Assembly (NCBI GenBank): GCA_019359355.1
Contig: JAHHHM010000023.1
Span: 1-64,000 of the forward strand
Length of the DNA stretch: 64,000 nt
Reading direction: 5' to 3'
Source of the DNA: Microcoleus vaginatus WJT46-NPBG5
Lineage (GTDB): Bacteria; Cyanobacteriota; Cyanobacteriia; Cyanobacteriales; Oscillatoriaceae
The translations under genes and the position numbers were made by a program. A model generated the notes under the pieces. It was not told the DNA's origin and searched no databases. It worked only from the letters and a program-made list of their open reading frames with translations. Positions 56,530 to 64,000 of this stretch are shown one piece after another (position 1 is the stretch's first letter; every line of letters starts with the position of its first letter).

Positions 56530-57480
56530 ATGTTGAGCCGCGTTGCTAATTCTATTTATTGGCTTACTCGCTATGTTGAGCGAGCCGAAAATATTGCCCG
56601 ATTTATTGATGTGAATTTGAATTTACTTCTGGATTCTCCTGCCGGCACTACCCAGCAGTGGGAACCTTTAGTCGTAACAACCGGCGATTTGCCTTTGTTT
56701 CAAGAACGTTACGGTGAGGCAACTGCAGAAAATGTTATTCAGTTTCTAACTTTTGATAGAAAGTATTCCAATTCAATTCTCTCTTGTCTCCAGAGGGCTA
56801 GAGAAAACGCTCGCTCGATTCGAGAAATTATTTCATCGGAAATGTGGGAACAAGTCAATGCGTTTTATCTAATGGTAAAAGAGGCCGATCCCGACCAATC
56901 TTTATCGGCTTTGCATGAGTTTTTTACGCAAGTCAAAATGGCAAGTCACCTATTTGCCGGTGTGATGGATGCCACGATGACCCATAATGAAGGGTGGAAT
57001 TTCGGTCAGATGGGGCGTCTTTTAGAACGTGCGGATAAAACAACTCGCATTTTAGATGTGAAGTATTTTATTTTGCTTCCTTCAGCAAAAGATGTGGGCA
57101 CAACCCTAGATGAAATTCAGTGGATCGCGTTACTTCGTTCGGCAAGTGCTTACGAAATGTATCGTAAATGTCAGCATCGAATTACCCCCACCGGCGTTGT
57201 AGAATTTTTGATTTTAGATAGAGATTTTCCGCGATCAATTCGATTTTGCTTGTTGCGTTCAGAACGTGCGCTTCATAAAATTACTGGTACACCGGGGGGA
57301 ACGTGGAGAGATCCGGGAGAAAGAGCTTTAGGGCGCTTGCGTTCGGAGCTGGATTATCTGACAATTGAGGAAATCATTCAACAAGGTTTGCATGAATTTT
57401 TGAATGACTTACAAATCCAGTTGAATGGTGTCGGCAACCAAATTTTTCAAACGTTCTTTGCTTTGGAACCCATTCATTAA
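56530..57480 (+). CDS. Alpha-E domain protein (DUF403)
   Basis: The 316-residue, largely helical protein matches the alpha-E family: MLSRVANSIYWLTRYVERAENIARF, FLTFDRKYSNSILSCL, ARENARSIREIISSEMWE, GRLLERADKTTRILD, and LLRSASAYEMYRK. The family is a regular companion of circularly permuted ATP-grasp proteins in bacteria, often with a transglutaminase-like protein and a proteasome-like peptidase. Its biochemical role is unknown. Here the partner ATP-grasp gene lies two genes upstream; no transglutaminase or peptidase gene follows. Confidence 0.93.
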   Translation: MLSRVANSIYWLTRYVERAENIARFIDVNLNLLLDSPAGTTQQWEPLVVTTGDLPLFQERYGEATAENVIQFLTFDRKYSNSILSCLQRARENARSIREIISSEMWEQVNAFYLMVKEADPDQSLSALHEFFTQVKMASHLFAGVMDATMTHNEGWNFGQMGRLLERADKTTRILDVKYFILLPSAKDVGTTLDEIQWIALLRSASAYEMYRKCQHRITPTGVVEFLILDRDFPRSIRFCLLRSERALHKITGTPGGTWRDPGERALGRLRSELDYLTIEEIIQQGLHEFLNDLQIQLNGVGNQIFQTFFALEPIH

Positions 57481-57569
57481 AATAAAAATGGGAGATGCCA
57501 ATTTTAATCGAAGGCTGATCTGCCCCTACAGCTTTTTAAGAAGGGGCAATTAATCCTCAATAAGTTATC

Positions 57570-58502
57570 TTATTCCTCAACTCGATAACCCAAGTCTGCA
57601 AGATGCTGGCGCGATTGTCGCCATTTGGGCTGCACTTTAACAAACAGCTCTAAATAGACTTTTCCATCAATTAACTTTTGCATTTGTTCACGGGCAGCAC
57701 TGCCAATTTCTTTGAGCATACTGCCTCCTTTACCAATGAGAATTCCTTTTTGAGAGTCACGTTCGACGTGAATTGTGGCTAAAATTCGGGTGATTTTGGG
57801 CGTCTCTTCCACAATATCAATAACGACAGCGACTGAGTGGGGAACTTCTTCGCGAGTGAGAAGCAAAATTTGCTCCCGGATCAGTTCGCCCATGATAAAG
57901 CGCTCCGGTTGATCGGTGACTAAGTCGGGAGGATAATAATAGGGACCGGCTTCTAAATGCTCGATTAAGAGTGTTTGCAGGGTGTCCAGTCCAGTGCCGG
58001 CGAGGGCGGAGAATTTTACAATGGGCCATTTGTGACCGGCAATTAGTTGCTGATAAGTCTCATCCAACTGTTCCGACTCTGAGGGTTGCTGGTCAATTTT
58101 GTTCAACCCTAAAATAACCGGCGTTTCAACATTGTTCAACAGTTCTGCAATGTAACGATCTCCGCCGCCGGCAGGGACGGAAGCATCCACAACAAACAAA
58201 ATGACATCAACGGATCGAATCGCAATTTGGGCATTTTGCACCAGCACTTCCCCTAGCTGGTGGTGGGGTTTGTGGATACCGGGAGTATCAACGAAAATCA
58301 ACTGAGCTTCTGGAGTCGTTAGGATGCCTCTCAGGCGGTTACGGGTGGTTTGCGCCACAGGCGAAGTAATGGCAATTTTTTGCCCCACCAGATAATTCAT
58401 CAGGGTAGATTTGCCGACATTCGGGCGTCCGATAATGCCGATGAAGCCGGATTTAAACCCGGCAGGTGCGGTGGGGATTGGCGTAATATCTGAGATATTC
58501 AG
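57570..58502 (-). CDS. era: GTPase Era, probable non-canonical CTG start
   Basis: Era is an essential GTPase that binds 16S rRNA during 30S assembly. Read from a CTG at 58502 the protein has 310 residues with GRPNVGKST (25-33, G1), the FVDTPGIHKPHH G3 segment, NKID (G4), and a C-terminal KH domain with GKGGSMLKEIG. No ATG, GTG or TTG lies in frame between the upstream stop and the internal Met35, which sits inside the P-loop helix and cannot be the start. The CTG has GAGG 9 nt upstream and gives MNISDITPIPTAP, like other cyanobacterial Era N-termini. A sequencing error or mutation of an ATG is the alternative. Confidence 0.88.
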   Translation of the reverse strand: MNISDITPIPTAPAGFKSGFIGIIGRPNVGKSTLMNYLVGQKIAITSPVAQTTRNRLRGILTTPEAQLIFVDTPGIHKPHHQLGEVLVQNAQIAIRSVDVILFVVDASVPAGGGDRYIAELLNNVETPVILGLNKIDQQPSESEQLDETYQQLIAGHKWPIVKFSALAGTGLDTLQTLLIEHLEAGPYYYPPDLVTDQPERFIMGELIREQILLLTREEVPHSVAVVIDIVEETPKITRILATIHVERDSQKGILIGKGGSMLKEIGSAAREQMQKLIDGKVYLELFVKVQPKWRQSRQHLADLGYRVEE

Positions 58503-58782
58503 GATCAGTTTCCTCGTGCGAGATCGGCTCCAGTGTCATTTTATGCTAACTGCCGGCAAAGCGACTGAATCTTTTGCCAAAACCTTAAACGCCTAAACTC
58601 GCTCACATCCAACTGTTCCTCTTATCTGCGGTTAAAAAACTTAAACTCTTAACGTTGGCAAAAATTTACTTGAGGGATGAAAAAGCCAGAAAAATCTTAG
58701 CCAATTTTCAACTTATTATTGCCTAGCGAGAAGATCACCCTCCGACTCATCCAAAAATTAGCTATTTTGAACCTTACTTTTG
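58503..58782. other. Intergenic region upstream of era
   Basis: About 280 nt between era and the DHFR-like gene, both on the minus strand. It contains a half unit of the CTGCGGTTAA repeat at 58621-58636. No supported gene. Confidence 0.45.
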
Positions 58783-59319
58783 TCAGACGATGTCTATAAA
58801 TTTTCTTTTTAAATCATAAGACACTTGCAGCAATCCCGATTCAAACGTTTTAACGTCCTTCAACTCAAGTTCTGTTTCTAAGCTCGAATCTCGCACAATC
58901 AGTGGAATGCCATCTCCTAAAATTTTTGGATGTATTGAAAGAATTAATTCATGAATAAAACCGTGCTTTATAAAAAAATAAATCGTCTCAGTTCCTCCAA
59001 CCAGCCAAATATCACCCCCGCTTTGGTTTAGCAGTTTGTTGAGGAAGCTTTTCAAATCGCCACCTACAAATTCTACGTTATTATCTCTTTCCCCGGCACG
59101 AGTTTTTGATAAAACAAACCCTTCCTTCCCTTTATAGGGGTATTCTCCAAAACTCAAGGCTTGCTGATAGGTCTTATTCCCCATAATCAAGGTGTCAATT
59201 TGGGAAAAGAAGTCTGTGTAACCGTAATCTTGATCGGTGAACAGCCAATCCACCTCGCCTGATGTTCTGGCAATATATCCGTCAAGACTAGAAGCAATGA
59301 ACAATCGTACTTTTCTCAT
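58783..59319 (-). CDS. Dihydrofolate-reductase-like protein (RibD C-terminal domain family)
   Basis: A 178-residue NADPH-dependent reductase-like protein. It begins with IASSLDGYIAR, a hallmark of the RibD-C/DHFR-like fold, and includes MGNKTYQQAL, GDIWLVGGTETIYFF and IHPKILGDGIPL. It probably binds NADPH, but family members have varied or unknown substrates. It is a stand-alone domain and not the riboflavin enzyme RibD itself. AT-rich codon use differs from its neighbours, which could hint at transfer. Confidence 0.82.
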   Translation of the reverse strand: MRKVRLFIASSLDGYIARTSGEVDWLFTDQDYGYTDFFSQIDTLIMGNKTYQQALSFGEYPYKGKEGFVLSKTRAGERDNNVEFVGGDLKSFLNKLLNQSGGDIWLVGGTETIYFFIKHGFIHELILSIHPKILGDGIPLIVRDSSLETELELKDVKTFESGLLQVSYDLKRKFIDIV

Positions 59320-60114
59320 GATTTTGCCACATTTTTTAAACTTTAATTGAGAAATGAAGAGATTGATTGTGATAAAGTTATCACAAATGCGATTATGTTT
59401 AAAATAGATGTATTGCTTGCTAATGTAAACATTTTAGTCAATAATTAAATATTGGTGATGATAAACACGGGCTTTTACTTCAAGATTTGTGTGTTTACGC
59501 TTTATGGAAATTTATAAATTTTCACGAAATTAAATAAACTATAAAATCTAAAATTATTAGAAACAACTTTTTTGAAGACAAGTTACTAAAAAAAATTAAA
59601 AAATAGCAGGGAAATTCTAGGCGAAAACTTATGCGCTACAGAGCAATGCGGGATTGCGCCGGCTCCACAGAGCAAGGTGAGCCTCTGAACGCCTCGATAA
59701 TTTACTTTTAGGATTTATCCAATTCAAGTAAAGTAGGTTGGCTGAGTGCAAGACACTGCTCCTGATATCTGGCAGGTTAAGAATGTGCTATCAGTAATTA
59801 AGTGTATGTTGGCATAATCAGCAGAGCCGGCACAAAAGTGCGACCCACTGGCCATGCACCCAGCACACAAAATCGACGTTTGATCAATATAGCTGCCATC
59901 AGCCATCGACAGTTGAGATACTTAGAAAAACCTCTCAGCCTCTAGATACCTTCAAACCTTGAAATACCCGTATCATCAAGAATTAAGGCACTTTATTATC
60001 ATGAATCTAGAATCGGCTAACGCAATCAATGCGCTCAAGTTAGGTGGTGCACCATAAAAATAGAGACTTTTGAGTCTGTACAAGACAACATTACCCTAAC
60101 GGGGAGAATCATCC
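59320..60114. other. AT-rich intergenic region before the sensor kinase
   Basis: About 800 nt, mostly AT-rich up to 59630. A 60-codon minus frame (59724-59906) is not convincing. A tiny plus frame from about 60001 (MNLESANAINALKLGGAP) lies upstream of the kinase but has no ribosome site. No RNA gene was recognised. Confidence 0.45.
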
Positions 60115-63087
60115 ATGAATGCCTTCGCGCCCAAACACTGGCGCTCCCGATGGTTTAATCTACAGGTGCGCCGGCAAGCAGCGCTGATTATTGCCATCCC
60201 AGTCACCTGCCTGGTTAGCTCACTCCTCGCAATCGCCTGCTTGCGCGAGATTGTTTCTAATGGGCGAGAGCAAGAAAACCACAGCAAGCAAGTCGTGATG
60301 GAAGCTAATCGCTTGCTCACAAATATTTTGAATGCTGAAACCGGCATCCGGGGTTACGCGCTTACCAAGCGTCCTGAATTTCTAGAACCTTATAAAGCAG
60401 CCAAGAGGGATTTGCCTGATTCGCTCAAACAACTTAGGCTTTTGGTTCAAAACAATCCCTCCCAGGCGAAACAAATCCAACAAATTCAACAAAGCGCTCA
60501 AGAAAGAATGAGCAGCTTTGACCAAACGCTAGTATTAATGAATCGTTTGGCCAAGACAACCAGCACATCGCCACAACTGAGCACCCAGATGGTTGAGGGC
60601 AAATTGAGAATGGATGCCTTGCGCCGGCAGATCGCTCAGTTTAGCACTCAAGAAGAAAGCCGGTTGGGTCAGCTCAAGCGCTACGTTGTGCAGATGCGGG
60701 ATCTCACCACCGGCTTTCAGTGGTTCGCCTTATTTTTTGGCTTAGTCGGTGCGGGGACAGCTTGGCAGTTGTTTGATCGCTTAGATCGCCAGCTCAAGAA
60801 GCGGGAAGCCAGTTTGCGAGAAAGTAAAATTCGCATCCAAGCCGTTGTAGATAACGCCCCAGATGGAATTATCACCCTTGATGAGCAAGGGAACATTGAG
60901 TCTTTTAACCCTGCCGCAGAGCGGATCTTTGGGTATAAAATGGCACAAGTCACAGGGATGAACATCAGGCAGCTAATAGAGGAAGCTGTTCGTGAGGGTA
61001 CAAGCAGCGACTCACTCAACTACTTTTTAAGCACTCCAACCGCTAAAATTAGCTGCTGCCAACGGGAAACCACCGGACGGCGCGAAGCCGGCACCACCTT
61101 CCCAATGGATTTGGCCATCAGTGAAATGCACCTCGCCCCAGATCGCCTGTTCATTGCGATTTGCCGTGATATTACCGAGCGCCGGCAAGCCGATGAAACC
61201 GTGCGAAACCAAGCACAACTGCTCGATTTGGCGAATGACAGCATCATCATCCACGACTTGAACGATAGAATTATTTACTGGAATCAGGGTGCCAGATATC
61301 TGTACGGATGGAAAAATAAAGAAATACTCGGTGAAGAGGTTCACACGCTTTTAAAAACAAAATTTCCCCAACCCCTAGAGGCAATCAAACAAACGTTGCT
61401 AAATCAAGGCCGGTGGGAAGGACAGCTCGAACACACCAAGCGAGATGGGACAAAAGTGACCGTTTCCAGCCGGTGGACGCTACAGCGAGACGAAGAAGGC
61501 CAACCGACAGCCATCTTAGAAATTAACAACGATATTACAGAGCGCCAGCGTTGGGTGCAAGCGCTGCGCGACTCACAGCAAATGTTGCAGCTGGTGATGG
61601 ACAACATCCCCCAATTTATCTTTTGGAAAGATCGCAATTGTGTTTACCTGGGCTGCAATGACAACGTTGCGTGGCTGCTGGGTTTAAATAGTCCCACAGA
61701 TATCATCGGCCTTACCGACTACGATATGCCCATCAGCCGAGAGGAAGCAGAACGCCATTATGCCATTGACCGGCAGGTAATAGAAACCAACACCCCCATG
61801 TATCACATGGTTGAGCCTTTATTTTTAGAGATGCCAGATCGCAAAACGATTTGGGTTGATGTGAATAAAGTGCCCCTAACCGATGGAGCCGGCAATGTCG
61901 TAGGAATTTTAGGAACCTTTGAGGATATCACAGAGCGGATGCACTCAGAAGCGGCTTTAGCGGAGAGTGAACAGCGCTTCCGCGCCACCTTCGAGCAAGC
62001 GGCAACGGGGATGGCTCAAGCCACTCTAGAGGGGAGGTTAATTCTGGTAAATCAAAAGCTGTGTGAAATTGTCGGTTACAGCCGCGAAGAACTTTTGCAA
62101 CTGAAGTTTCAAGAGTTTACCCACCCAGACGACCTCCATGCAGAGCTAGAATCCTTGCAGCAACTGTTAGCCGGTGACATTGAAAGCTACTCAATGGAGA
62201 AGCGTTACATCCGCAAAGAGCGGGTGCCGGTGTGGGTTAATCTTAGCGTCTCGCTGCTGCGCGATTCCAGTGGAAAACAAACGCTGATGGGAGTCGTTGA
62301 AGACATTACGTTTCGCAAGCAGGCGGAGGAAGCGCTGCAAACACGAGCGGAAGAACTTTCGCGGACTACAGCAATTTTGGCAAGAACTACAGCAAATTTA
62401 AAGAAACGCAATCAGGAACTCGACCAGTTTGCCTATGTCGTCTCCCACGACTTGAAAGCACCGCTACGGGCAATCTCTAACCTCAGCAGCTGGATAGAAG
62501 AAGACCTCGAAGCTCATTTAACCGAGGATACCCATCATCAAATGAACCTGCTGCGTGGGCGCGTTCACCGCATGGAAGCCCTGATTGAGGCGCTGTTGGA
62601 GTATTCCCGTGTTGGACGCTTGAAAAGTGTGCTAGAAACTGTGAGTGTTGCAGACTTGCTAGAAGATGTAATTGATTCTCTGGCACCACCGGCATCGTTC
62701 ACAGTCGAAGTTGAACCCGAAATGCCGACACTGGTAACAGAGCGGTTACCCTTAGAGCAGGTTTTTGCCAATTTGATTGGCAATGCCATTAAACATAACC
62801 GCCAGCGGGCCGGTCATGTGAAAATATCAGTAAAAGATCTCGGAGATTTTTACGAGTTTGCTGTGGCTGATGACGGCCCTGGCATTGCCCCTGAATATCA
62901 TGAAAAAGTGTTTGTTATCTTTCAGACTTTGGAAGCTCGCGATAAGGTCGAGAACACCGGCATCGGTCTGTCGCTCGTTAAAAAAACTGTAGAAAACCAG
63001 GGGGGAACGGTCAAGCTGACATCCCAGGCCGGTCAAGGCGCTACTTTTAGCTTTACCTGGCCAAAGCAACCAATTGCACACCACTAA
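60115..63087 (+). CDS. CHASE3-PAS-PAS-PAS-PAS sensor histidine kinase
   Basis: A 990-residue membrane kinase. Two membrane helices (about 20-45 and 197-220) flank a CHASE3 sensor domain with the NAETGIRGYALTKRPEFLEPY block. Four PAS domains follow at about 237-350, 365-480, 490-615 and 625-745 (each ending in a VxEDIT or DITER motif). Then come a coiled coil, HisKA with His778 in VVSHDLKAPLRA, and HATPase with NLIGNAIKHNR and GTGIGLSL-type boxes. GGGGAG precedes the ATG. It overlaps or abuts the next response-regulator gene, so the two form a cognate pair. The signal is unknown. Confidence 0.93.
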   Translation: MNAFAPKHWRSRWFNLQVRRQAALIIAIPVTCLVSSLLAIACLREIVSNGREQENHSKQVVMEANRLLTNILNAETGIRGYALTKRPEFLEPYKAAKRDLPDSLKQLRLLVQNNPSQAKQIQQIQQSAQERMSSFDQTLVLMNRLAKTTSTSPQLSTQMVEGKLRMDALRRQIAQFSTQEESRLGQLKRYVVQMRDLTTGFQWFALFFGLVGAGTAWQLFDRLDRQLKKREASLRESKIRIQAVVDNAPDGIITLDEQGNIESFNPAAERIFGYKMAQVTGMNIRQLIEEAVREGTSSDSLNYFLSTPTAKISCCQRETTGRREAGTTFPMDLAISEMHLAPDRLFIAICRDITERRQADETVRNQAQLLDLANDSIIIHDLNDRIIYWNQGARYLYGWKNKEILGEEVHTLLKTKFPQPLEAIKQTLLNQGRWEGQLEHTKRDGTKVTVSSRWTLQRDEEGQPTAILEINNDITERQRWVQALRDSQQMLQLVMDNIPQFIFWKDRNCVYLGCNDNVAWLLGLNSPTDIIGLTDYDMPISREEAERHYAIDRQVIETNTPMYHMVEPLFLEMPDRKTIWVDVNKVPLTDGAGNVVGILGTFEDITERMHSEAALAESEQRFRATFEQAATGMAQATLEGRLILVNQKLCEIVGYSREELLQLKFQEFTHPDDLHAELESLQQLLAGDIESYSMEKRYIRKERVPVWVNLSVSLLRDSSGKQTLMGVVEDITFRKQAEEALQTRAEELSRTTAILARTTANLKKRNQELDQFAYVVSHDLKAPLRAISNLSSWIEEDLEAHLTEDTHHQMNLLRGRVHRMEALIEALLEYSRVGRLKSVLETVSVADLLEDVIDSLAPPASFTVEVEPEMPTLVTERLPLEQVFANLIGNAIKHNRQRAGHVKISVKDLGDFYEFAVADDGPGIAPEYHEKVFVIFQTLEARDKVENTGIGLSLVKKTVENQGGTVKLTSQAGQGATFSFTWPKQPIAHH

Positions 63088-63103
63088 AATGATGGAAGAA
63101 ACG

Positions 63104-63520
63104 ATGATTCATCTCCTGCTTGTAGAGGACGATGAGGTTGATGTGATGAATGTCCGACGAGCGTTCAAAAAAAACAACATCACGAATCCTCTCTACGTGG
63201 CAAATAATGGTTTAGAAGCGCTGTTTATGTTACGCGGGAATGGGGTAGCGCCGGTGGTTCCCCCTAACCGCCGCCTGATTTTGCTCGATATCAATATGCC
63301 CAAAATGAATGGAATTGAGTTTTTACGGGAATTGCGTGCGGACAGTTCCCTAAAAGCCATCCCAGTGATTGTACTGACGACCTCGAATGAAGATAAAGAT
63401 AAGGTGGAAGCTTATCACTTAAATGTTGCGGGATACATTCTTAAACCCGTAACATTCTCTAGCTTTGTTGATGCGATTGGGACGCTTAACAAATATTGGA
63501 CACTGAGTGAAATTCCCTAG
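63104..63520 (+). CDS. Response regulator, Rcp1-like single receiver
   Basis: A 138-residue receiver domain of the Rcp1 type (longer beta4-alpha4 loop). Asp9 and Asp10 form the acidic pocket, Asp62 in LLDINMPKMNG is the phosphosite, and a Thr/Lys pair follows in VLTTSN and ILKPVT. Start codons at 63089 and a TTG at 63074 are possible. ATG 63104 is preferred because GGAAG lies 5 nt before it and because relatives start MIHLLLVEDDE. It follows the kinase stop by about 17 nt, so it is the likely phosphate acceptor. Confidence 0.9.
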   Translation: MIHLLLVEDDEVDVMNVRRAFKKNNITNPLYVANNGLEALFMLRGNGVAPVVPPNRRLILLDINMPKMNGIEFLRELRADSSLKAIPVIVLTTSNEDKDKVEAYHLNVAGYILKPVTFSSFVDAIGTLNKYWTLSEIP

Positions 63521-63846
63521 GGAATAACGGTTTTTCATGGCTGGATGCTGAATTTGGTCAGGTTATCCGGAAAGATTGAGTGGGGCGATGTAATGCTTGC
63601 CGGCAACCACACCCACTCATCCTGAACACAGGCATCCTACCTGCCGGCACCCAACAAGTTTAGAATTTTCAGTTAATTTGTGAGTTTATTTAATTTTTAA
63701 CGCTTAATTTTCAAGTTTTCTCCTGTCATCAACCCTAAGTTTCTAGATAGGAATTGCTTACTTTAACCGAGATTAAATCCCCCTTGGGGGGGATGGCACC
63801 GCAGGGCAACTACTAATTAAATCGAAGGAAGCACAGCTGAAAGCGG
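63521..63846. other. Intergenic region before the last gene
   Basis: About 325 nt with GCCGGC-rich segments but no supported gene. A GGGGGG-containing stretch near 63787 is followed by the putative leader of the next response regulator. Confidence 0.4.
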
Positions 63847-64000
63847 ATGGTCATGGAAGAAACTTTTGAAATCTTAGTGGTTGATGATGATGAAGTGGAT
63901 CGCATGGCAGTCTGCCGAGCGCTGAAAGCTGCGGGTTTGGCGGTGGAAGTGTCGGAAGCCGCTGATTGTGCGGGGGCGATTGCCGCTTTGAAACTACAAT
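63847..64000 (+). CDS. Response regulator, cut by the window edge
   Basis: The frame from ATG 63847 (or ATG 63853) reads MVMEETFEILVVDDDEVDRMAVC and continues to the edge. The DDDE acidic pocket of a receiver domain is visible; the phosphosite is beyond the window. It may be a hybrid kinase or a further receiver in the same signalling cluster. Confidence 0.8.
   Translation, partial: MVMEETFEILVVDDDEVDRMAVCRALKAAGLAVEVSEAADCAGAIAALKLQ

Noticed and set aside
59724-59906. 60-codon minus frame before the sensor kinase
   Set aside because: Cys-rich, chance-like composition without a ribosome site.

Overview
The window is a chromosomal segment of a cyanobacterium, most likely a filamentous non-heterocystous type (the lineage is an inference). 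The phylum follows from its gene set: psaE (photosystem I), ndhO and ndhH (NDH-1 complex), petG (cytochrome b6f), cytM, a high-light-inducible protein with an RpaB-type HLR1 box, an orange-carotenoid-protein C-terminal-domain homologue, a cyanobacterial principal sigma factor, and an Rcp1-like response regulator beside a CHASE3/PAS histidine kinase. HIP1 octamers (GCGATCGC) occur, but the commonest short motif by eye is GCCGGC and its GCCGGT/ACCGGC variants. No rRNA, tRNA, transposase, prophage or CRISPR array was recognised.

Layout. 0-2.5 kb: cyanase and a GH100 neutral invertase. 2.5-9.7 kb: an accessory minus-strand block made of a winged-helix protein, an AAA-type ATPase and a PD-(D/E)XK nuclease-like protein (a coupled operon behind an operator-like inverted repeat), then phzF and a second, paralogous ATPase. 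This is the best candidate for an undescribed system. 10-17.6 kb: malate dehydrogenase, ndhO, psaE-mutM, a DUF6391-like protein, two tandem MORN proteins and a repeat-rich lipoprotein. 17.8-24 kb: gpmI, secG, a zinc metalloprotease, a gene-poor 1.9 kb leader, sigA and an hli gene. 24-28.4 kb: a sugar ABC importer whose binding protein and both permeases are broken while its ATPase is intact. 28.5-46.6 kb: gyrase-A-like subunit, response regulator, TPR protein, HAD phosphatase, queG, a carotenoid-binding CTD homologue, a PP2C/anti-sigma pair, rsmH with an M48 protease, then ndhH, a NDUFAF7/MidA-type methyltransferase and ahcY. 47-53.2 kb: DedA, an ABC exporter, cytM, petG, rsmD, hisH, a C15 peptidase and a HepT/MntA toxin-antitoxin pair flanked by diverged direct repeats. 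53.6-64 kb: an ATP-grasp/alpha-E pair split by a dicarboxylate-type symporter, era (no ATG/GTG/TTG start visible), a DHFR-like reductase, and a large sensor kinase followed by response regulators, the last cut by the window edge.

Functional links. Energy metabolism is spread through the window (ndhO, mdh, gpmI, psaE, petG, cytM, ndhH). The methyltransferase next to ndhH may modify NdhH, because its mitochondrial relative methylates the homologous subunit at a position conserved here as Arg49. The following ahcY removes the S-adenosylhomocysteine that methyl transfer makes. Genome decay and repeat activity are visible in the dying importer, in short repeats expanded inside mutM and probably the gyrase-like gene, and in repeats around the toxin-antitoxin pair.
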